From Chloroflexota bacterium (GTDB lineage Bacteria; Chloroflexota; Anaerolineae; JACRMK01): 10,912 bases of DNA. Of this stretch, positions 7,363 to 10,912 are shown piece after piece (the stretch's first letter is position 1; the number at the start of each line of letters is the position of its first letter). Made by a program: the position numbers and the translations under genes. The notes under the pieces were generated by a model. It was given only the letters and a program-made list of their open reading frames with translations, searched no databases and was not told where the DNA came from. The stretch covers positions 1 to 10,912 of the forward strand of contig JACQEC010000138.1 of the NCBI GenBank assembly GCA_016200765.1, given 5' to 3'.

Positions 7363-7773
7363 TTACCCTTTGGGGTTTGGAGAGGCGCGCGCGCCTTGAC
7401 CGGCTTTGCGCAGAATCGTCAGCGTGCTGGCGTCGAGAGCCTGTGTGCCGCGCGGCCTGCCGACGATGAGTACATGATCGCCAACTTTGATGTCGGCGGG
7501 TCGGATGTGTTGGGCGCTCGCTTTGATCTGTGTGCTGGCCTTCAGCGTCACGGTTACCACACGCCCTCGTTTCGTTTGCACGACGACGGAGCGCGCTTGC
7601 AACATGACCTGCGTGACCTCGCCGCTAAACGCCACGGAGCGGGGGCGCAAGCCGGATGACTCGCCATCGAGGGCCTGTTCGGCAGAGGCGCTGCTGATGC
7701 CCGCCATCAGGCTCACCACCATCACCAGCGGGGTGATAATCCAGAGCAGATTAGGGGTCAACCAGCGGGGCAT
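7363..7773 (-). CDS. Exported DUF5666-like small protein
   Basis: 136-residue protein with an N-terminal hydrophobic segment (residues 9-27) ending SSASA-EQ, a plausible signal peptide cleaved near residue 31, or else a membrane anchor. The rest (48-122) is beta-rich with the pattern FSGEVTQVMLQARSVVVQT...VTLKASTQI...DIKVGDHVLIVGR, which fits the OB-fold-like DUF5666 family often found in exported proteins beside sigma/anti-sigma pairs. No catalytic motif is visible and the biochemical role is unknown. The ATG at 7773 lies 1 nt after the stop of the two-TM protein gene, so the two are probably translationally coupled. It may act outside the membrane as a sensor or accessory part of the sigma module, but that is inference from context. 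Confidence 0.62.
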   Translation of the reverse strand: MPRWLTPNLLWIITPLVMVVSLMAGISSASAEQALDGESSGLRPRSVAFSGEVTQVMLQARSVVVQTKRGRVVTVTLKASTQIKASAQHIRPADIKVGDHVLIVGRPRGTQALDASTLTILRKAGQGARASPNPKG

Positions 7774-7774
7774 A

Positions 7775-8176
7775 TCAACCAGCCTTTCCCTGCTGCCGGG
7801 TCAAGAGCCGAGGCAGTGCATGAGAGGCCAACCAGACGCACGCCGCGCCGCCCAAGACTGCGGCGATTTCCAACAAGGGCAGGGCATCTACCAGGGCTGA
7901 TAGAAAATCGTCGGCCTCGTCTGTGAGCAGGTCAAGGTTGCTGACCAGCGCTTCCAAAAAGTCGAGTGTGCCGGAGAATGTCAAGCCGCGGCCGAGCGCG
8001 TACGCGAAGAGGCCCAGCGCCAGCAGGGTGACGAGCGTGGCGAGCGTGCTGATGTGCTGGATGCGCTGGGCGCGGCGGATGCGTGCGAGAACGCGATCCG
8101 TGAGGTTAGGCTTGGGATCTGCCCACTGAAGCCGGGCATAGAGACGATCGAGATCGTCAAGGGGTTCGGGTTGCAC
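7775..8176 (-). CDS. Small two-TM protein, candidate anti-sigma factor
   Basis: 133-residue protein. Residues 1-40 are charged and would be cytoplasmic, including PNLTDRVLARIRRAQ (23-37), a pattern also seen just before the TM in anti-sigma proteins. Two TM segments follow (about 42-62 and 98-120) with an acidic loop DLLTDEADDF between them and a short basic tail. The classical zinc-binding HxxxCxxC of ZAS-type anti-sigma factors is absent, so the role rests on position: next gene after the ECF sigma factor (54-nt gap) and 1 nt before the DUF5666-like gene. The GTG at 8176 is chosen because a strong Shine-Dalgarno (GGAGGGAG) lies about 7 nt upstream. It could instead be an unrelated membrane protein. 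Confidence 0.6.
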   Translation of the reverse strand: MQPEPLDDLDRLYARLQWADPKPNLTDRVLARIRRAQRIQHISTLATLVTLLALGLFAYALGRGLTFSGTLDFLEALVSNLDLLTDEADDFLSALVDALPLLEIAAVLGGAACVWLASHALPRLLTRQQGKAG

Positions 8177-8230
8177 TATAATCTCCCTCCTTCACACGCC
8201 CTGAAAAGGCTGAAAGTTTCAATGGCCGGT

Positions 8231-8839
8231 TCATCCATTTTTAACCCCGGCTGACCGGCGGAAGTCCTCGCCGAGTTTCTGGCGCAGAAGCTTCTTTGCG
8301 CGCTGGAAGTAGGTCTTGGCCGTGTTCTCCGGCACTTTCATGACGGCGGCGATTTCGCCAAACGATAAGTCGTTGACATAACGCAAGGTGACCGCCATGC
8401 GGTAATTGGGCGGCAGGGCATGGATGGCCTCGCGCAAGATGCGCTGTAGGTCGCTGTGCTCGGCGAGTTCATCCAGCGCAGGCGATGGGTCAGCCACGTC
8501 GAAAGCCGGAGGATCGAAATCATCGTCGTTGCTATGGCCTTCGCGCCCCGACAAACTCAGCGGCGCGCGCGCGCGCCAGAGGTCAATACACTTGTTGCGC
8601 GCAATCTGATAAATCCACGGCTTCAAGGGCGAGTCGAGGTGCGCGCGCGGCAGGGACTGGTAGACCTGCACAAAGACGAGTTGCGCGGCTTCGTCCGCCT
8701 CGTCGGGGTCACCGAGAAAATTGAGCGCGAAGTTATAGAGCGGTTTTGAGTAGCGTTGGACTAACGATTCAAAAGCGTGGAGATTGCCGGCCAGAAAGCG
8801 CCGGGCCAGTTCTTCGTCGGAGGGTTGTAGGTCTGGCAT
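8231..8839 (-). CDS. ECF-type RNA polymerase sigma factor
   Basis: 202-residue sigma70-family factor of the extracytoplasmic function (RpoE-like) type; it directs RNA polymerase to alternative promoters. Region 2 spans about 20-90 with AFESLVQRYSKPLYNFAL, the DADEAAQ-like stretch DEADEAAQLVFVQVY (46-60) and the -10 recognition helix PLKPWIYQIARNKCIDLWR (71-89). An acidic linker (104-130) leads to region 4 (130-188) with ALPPNYRMAVTLRYVNDLSF (141-160), the helix-turn-helix GEIAAVMKVPENTAKTYFQRAKKLL (161-185, -35 recognition). The length is normal. The ATG at 8839 has no Shine-Dalgarno, but a good promoter ends just before it. The two-TM protein and exported gene downstream form a likely regulatory module, and the surface glycan genes follow on the same strand. 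Confidence 0.95.
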   Translation of the reverse strand: MPDLQPSDEELARRFLAGNLHAFESLVQRYSKPLYNFALNFLGDPDEADEAAQLVFVQVYQSLPRAHLDSPLKPWIYQIARNKCIDLWRARAPLSLSGREGHSNDDDFDPPAFDVADPSPALDELAEHSDLQRILREAIHALPPNYRMAVTLRYVNDLSFGEIAAVMKVPENTAKTYFQRAKKLLRQKLGEDFRRSAGVKNG

Positions 8840-8847
8840 CGGTGTGT

Positions 8848-8876
8848 ATCATAACATCGCGGGGATAAATTGTCAT
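8848..8876 (-). promoter_or_regulatory. Sigma70-like promoter of the sigma-factor gene
   Basis: On the minus strand, ATGACA (8876-8871, 5 of 6 to TTGACA) and TATGAT (8853-8848, 5 of 6 to TATAAT) are separated by exactly 17 nt. Only 8 nt lie between the -10 box and the ATG at 8839, so transcription would begin at or within about 2 nt of the start codon. This fits the lack of a ribosome binding site and suggests a leaderless mRNA. Confidence 0.5.
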
Positions 8877-8891
8877 ATCAATGAGAACCTT

Positions 8892-8927
8892 CAGACTTCC
8901 GAAGTTTTCGAAAACTTCGGAAGTCTG
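8892..8927. repeat. Perfect 36-bp palindrome in the sigma/hom intergenic region
   Basis: Loop-free palindrome with an 18-base arm, CAGACTTCCGAAGTTTTC (8892-8909), exactly inverted at 8910-8927. It lies 15 bp upstream of the sigma-gene -35 box. There is no T-run next to it, so it is not a standard terminator. The arm resembles the palindrome inside the ligase gene (shared AGAC, CCGAAG, TTT order), suggesting one family of dispersed elements. A protein-binding operator is an alternative. Confidence 0.85.
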
Positions 8928-8958
8928 CGATGCGTGTTTGCGGCGCGCGTGCCGGGCG

Positions 8959-9027
8959 GGATGGGCGAAGCCGCGCGAGTGACCTGCTCGTTCACGCGAT
9001 GATTCGCGCGCGCGGCTTCGCCCCTAG
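8959..9027. repeat. Intergenic copy 2 of the dispersed ~70-bp repeat
   Basis: GGGCGAAGCCGCGCG (8963-8977) and its near inverse ending GGCTTCGCCCC (9014-9024) bound a core with CCTGCTCGTTCACGCGATGA (8983-9002). It matches the minus strand of 6614-6684 at 60 of 69 hand-aligned positions with one 2-base gap, covering both arms and core. Size, inverted ends and lack of coding capacity fit a REP-like or small MITE-like element. No clear flanking target duplication is visible. Its right end is 3 bp from the promoter of hom. Confidence 0.72.
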
Positions 9028-9030
9028 CGG

Positions 9031-9039
9031 TGGTATAAT
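9031..9039 (+). promoter_or_regulatory. Extended -10 promoter of hom
   Basis: TGGTATAAT combines a perfect TATAAT (9034-9039) with the upstream TG of extended -10 promoters. No good -35 box is seen 17 nt upstream, where the sequence belongs to the repeat arm (GC-rich). Transcription would start near 9046 and give a leader of about 75 nt before the ATG at 9122. It faces away from the sigma-gene promoter. Confidence 0.5.
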
Positions 9040-9121
9040 CTCTGCGGTCGCGGCGCCGACGCGCATCGCGTGTGCGTCTCGGCCAGCGGCATAGGAAAAT
9101 CAGATTCTTCGTGGAGCATGA

Positions 9122-10198
9122 ATGACGCAAACCATATCTATCGCGCTGGTCGGACTGGGGAACGTTGGCCGGCGTGTTATACAACTGCTGTTAGACAAAG
9201 AAGCCGACCTGCGAGAACGTTACGGCCTCAGCTTCAGGGTTGTCGCGGCCGCCGACTCGTCCGGCGCGGCGGTGGCGGCCGGCGAGGGCGCGCCCAAGTT
9301 TGGCATGGGGCGCAAGAGCGAAGGGCTGGACCTGCGCGAGATACTGCGCGCGAAGGAGTCGCGGCAGGGTGTCGCCACACTACCCCGCCGGGGACGCGCG
9401 GGCATGAGCGCGCGCGAGATGTTGGAGAGGGTGGAGGCGGGGGCGTTGTTGGACATGTCGCCGACGAACCTCGCCGATGGCGCGCCGGGCCTGCCGGCGG
9501 TGGAAGCGGCGATTGAGCGCGGGATGCACGTGGTGCTGGCGAACAAGGGGCCGCTGGTGCTGGCGTACCCGAAACTGGCGGAGGCCGCGCGCAAGCGGCA
9601 GACGCGCCTCGCGTTCAGCGCCGCCGTCGCGGGCGGACTGCCGACGGTCAATCTGGGCCGCCGCGACCTGGCCGGATCGCGCATCGAGCGCATCGAGGGT
9701 GTGCTGAATGGCACGACCAACTTCATCTTGACCTCGATGGCAGAAAGCGGCATGAGTTACGCCGACGCGCTGGCCGAAGCGCAGGCGCGCGGCGTCGCCG
9801 AAGTCAATCCTGCGCTGGATGTGGAGGGCTACGATGCGGCGGTGAAGCTGTTGATCCTCGCCCACGCCGCGCTGGACTATCACGTCACGCTGGACGAGGT
9901 GGAGCGCGTGGGCATTACCGGCGTGACGATGGATGACCTGACGCGCGCGCGCGCCGGCGGCAAGGCCATCAAGCTGCTCTGCCTGGCCGAGCGCGAAGGC
10001 GAGCGTTGGCGCCTGTCGGTCAAGCCGGCGGCCCTGCCGCTGGCGCACCCGCTGGCGCAGCTCAACCCACACCAGATGGGCATCATCTATCACAGCGACA
10101 TCAACGGCATCATCACCGCCGCCATTCAGGAAGAAAACCCGATGCCGACGGCGGCGGCGGTGCTGCGGGATTTGATCAATTTGTATTGGCCTGCATAA
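9122..10198 (+). CDS. hom: Homoserine dehydrogenase (short form, no ACT domain)
   Basis: NAD(P)-dependent homoserine dehydrogenase (EC 1.1.1.3), which reduces aspartate semialdehyde to homoserine on the way to threonine and methionine; cytoplasmic. The 358 residues hold the Rossmann dinucleotide site IALVGLGNVGRRV (7-19), NKGPL (141-145, with the conserved lysine), the family signature AAVAGGLPTVNLG (167-179), GVLNGTTNFIL (193-203) and the catalytic segment DVEGYDAAVKLLILA (233-247, K242 the likely catalytic lysine). The protein ends at the core, so the C-terminal ACT domain that gives threonine feedback in many ~430-residue bacterial enzymes is missing. The ATG at 9122 is preceded by GGAG at a suitable distance. 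The transporter gene 12 nt downstream looks co-transcribed. Confidence 0.95.
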   Translation: MTQTISIALVGLGNVGRRVIQLLLDKEADLRERYGLSFRVVAAADSSGAAVAAGEGAPKFGMGRKSEGLDLREILRAKESRQGVATLPRRGRAGMSAREMLERVEAGALLDMSPTNLADGAPGLPAVEAAIERGMHVVLANKGPLVLAYPKLAEAARKRQTRLAFSAAVAGGLPTVNLGRRDLAGSRIERIEGVLNGTTNFILTSMAESGMSYADALAEAQARGVAEVNPALDVEGYDAAVKLLILAHAALDYHVTLDEVERVGITGVTMDDLTRARAGGKAIKLLCLAEREGERWRLSVKPAALPLAHPLAQLNPHQMGIIYHSDINGIITAAIQEENPMPTAAAVLRDLINLYWPA

Positions 10199-10210
10199 GC
10201 GCAAGGGATT

Positions 10211-10831
10211 ATGACCTCCATCTCCAAGCCTCTCGAACGCGCCGCCCCCCGCTTTTTTTACGGCTGGTTGATCGTCCTGATTGCCTGCCTCGGCATGTTC
10301 ATCACCGCCGGCACCGGCGGCTACATCTTCGGCCAACTCATTCGCCCGCTCTCGCAGGCGTTTGGCTGGTCGGTCGGGCTGGTCTCCTCGGCCACGCTGG
10401 TGCGCTCGCTGACCAGCATTCTGGTCGTGCCGGTGGTCGGGCGGATCACCGACCGCGTGGGCTCGCGGCCGGTGATGCTCGCCGGATCGTTGATCGGCGG
10501 CGGCGCGTTCATGTGGCTGTCGGTGATCACCGACCCCCTGCTCTTTTATGCGGTCTTTACGGTGGTCGTCTCGGTTGGCTACAGCATGTTGGGCGGCATC
10601 CCATCGCAGGCGGCGGTCGCGCGCTGGTTCAAACGGCGGCGCGGCATGGCGCTGTCGCTGGTGACGATGGGCATCTCCTTCGGCGGCGTGGTGATGGTGC
10701 CGCTGGTGCAGTACCTGCTGGACAACTTCGGCTGGCGTTTTGCCTTTGGCGCGATTGGCGCGGGCATCTGGCCAGGGCCCCTCAAAAGTCTCTTGACAAG
10801 TAGGAAAAAAGACCTCCCTCGGTTAAACTGA
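10211..10831 (+). pseudogene. MFS transporter, truncated by an insertion sequence
   Basis: N-terminal half of a major facilitator superfamily transporter, resembling the oxalate/formate antiporter-like or monocarboxylate group (FYGWLIVLIACLGMF start, FGWS after TM1). Residues 1-187 are normal MFS sequence with about six TM segments and the loop 2-3 motif A as GRITDRVGSRP (77-87). After GWRFAFGAIGAGIW the frame runs into foreign sequence (PGPLKSLLTSRKKDLPRLN) and stops at 10831, giving 206 residues instead of about 400-430. The change point is near 10772-10780 and coincides with the apparent start of an insertion sequence. The ATG at 10211 has AAGGGA upstream and follows hom by 12 nt. The second half may lie beyond the insertion, outside this window. 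A functional half-transporter is unlikely. Confidence 0.75.
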
Positions 10832-10863
10832 AGTTGCCAAAACCCAGATAACCGAGGGAGGTC
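10811..10863 (+). promoter_or_regulatory. Hairpin hiding the transposase ribosome binding site
   Basis: GACCTCCCTCGGTTA (10811-10825) is perfectly inverted at 10849-10863 around a 23-nt loop. The right arm contains GAGGGAGG, the Shine-Dalgarno of the ATG at 10867, so transcripts entering from upstream (here the hom-MFS operon) would fold and block translation. Sequestration of this kind is known in other insertion sequences (for example IS10 and IS50) as protection from read-through transcription. Confidence 0.6.
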
Positions 10864-10866
10864 GAG

Positions 10867-10912
10867 ATGCATGATAGCACAGAACGGGTGGAGAGACTGC
10901 AGTTGCCCGAGA
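10867..10912 (+). CDS. Probable transposase, first 15 codons only
   Basis: An ATG at 10867 sits 4-5 nt after a strong Shine-Dalgarno (GGGAGG) and opens a frame MHDSTERVERLQLPE that runs off the right edge. The start lies inside the putative insertion sequence and just after its hairpin, which is where a transposase gene is expected. The 15 residues are too few to assign a family; the call rests on context. Confidence 0.5.
   Translation, partial: MHDSTERVERLQLPE

Larger units (their letters stand above)
10775..10912 (+). mobile_element. Left end of an insertion sequence (family not recognised)
   Basis: The homology of the MFS transporter ends abruptly near here, followed by a lower-GC stretch beginning about GGGCCCCTCAAAAGTC, a stem-loop, a strong ribosome binding site and a new start codon. 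That order (end sequence, short leader with hairpin, transposase start) is typical of insertion sequences. The exact boundary is uncertain by several bases because the other end, with the matching inverted repeat and target duplication, is outside the window. Confidence 0.6.

Noticed and set aside
7361..7381. Another palindromic element at the end of the DUF5666-like gene (ACCCTTTGGGGTTT)
   Set aside because: The arms pair only over about three bases and do not match the other palindromes beyond chance.
8892..8927. The 36-bp palindrome as a rho-independent terminator
   Set aside because: There is no T-run on either side, and it lies between two divergent gene starts where a terminator has no gene to end.
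6565..9027. The repeats as part of a CRISPR array
   Set aside because: The copies are single, inverted relative to each other and more than 2 kb apart, with no regular spacers or cas genes.
9380..10336. Long minus-strand open frame of 318 codons opposite hom
   Set aside because: It is the GC-driven shadow of hom and MFS, with low-complexity Arg/His/Gln-rich translation and no recognisable domain.
10006..10803. Plus-strand open frame of 265 codons across the hom end and MFS
   Set aside because: It is an out-of-frame reading of two well-supported genes, rich in Arg/His/Ala.
10793..10828. TTGACA at 10793 with TTAAAC as the transposase promoter
   Set aside because: The spacing is about 24 nt and no acceptable -10 box lies at 16-18 nt, so I do not call a promoter.

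Overview
The window is GC-rich bacterial DNA that most resembles a Chloroflexota (Anaerolineae-like) genome or metagenome contig. That assignment is an inference. It rests on the style of the genes (a long lipid-carrier and exopolysaccharide gene run, a ligase with a TPR-like tail, an ECF sigma factor with a small two-TM partner and an OB-like exported protein) and on short palindromic repeats inserted in-frame in genes. No rRNA, tRNA or CRISPR array is visible.

Layout. Positions 1-8839 are one uninterrupted run of eight minus-strand genes. In transcription order they are: an ECF sigma factor (8839-8231), a small two-TM protein that may be its anti-sigma partner (8176-7775), an exported DUF5666-like protein (7773-7363), a polytopic GT-C type glycosyltransferase (7344-5686), an O-antigen-ligase/polymerase-like protein with a TPR-like tail (5649-3745), a divergent MurJ/MviN-type flippase (3748-2135) and two GT4 glycosyltransferases (2144-924 and 909 running off the left edge). 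Gaps are 54, 1, 18, 36, -4, -10 and 14 nt, so the whole run could be one operon. The last five genes look like an assembly line for a surface glycan: nucleotide-sugar glycosyltransferases build a lipid-linked unit, the flippase exports it, and the membrane transferase and ligase act outside. The sigma factor module at the head may control it.

Positions 8840-9121 are a divergent intergenic region. It holds a sigma70-like promoter placed so that the sigma-factor mRNA may be leaderless, a perfect 36-bp palindrome, a 69-bp copy of a dispersed repeat, and an extended -10 promoter for the plus-strand genes. Homoserine dehydrogenase (hom, 9122-10198) follows, and 12 nt later an MFS transporter gene starts (10211) but is cut after about six TM segments by what looks like the left end of an insertion sequence (from about 10775). 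That end carries a perfect 15-bp inverted repeat which hides the ribosome binding site of the probable transposase (ATG at 10867).

The most distinctive feature is the repeats inside reading frames. A roughly 70-bp repeat occurs once between genes (8959-9027) and once in-frame inside the GT-C gene (6614-6684). A 33-bp palindrome, similar in design to the 36-bp intergenic one, sits in-frame inside the ligase gene (4340-4372). Both in-gene copies add peptide segments to membrane proteins without breaking the frame.
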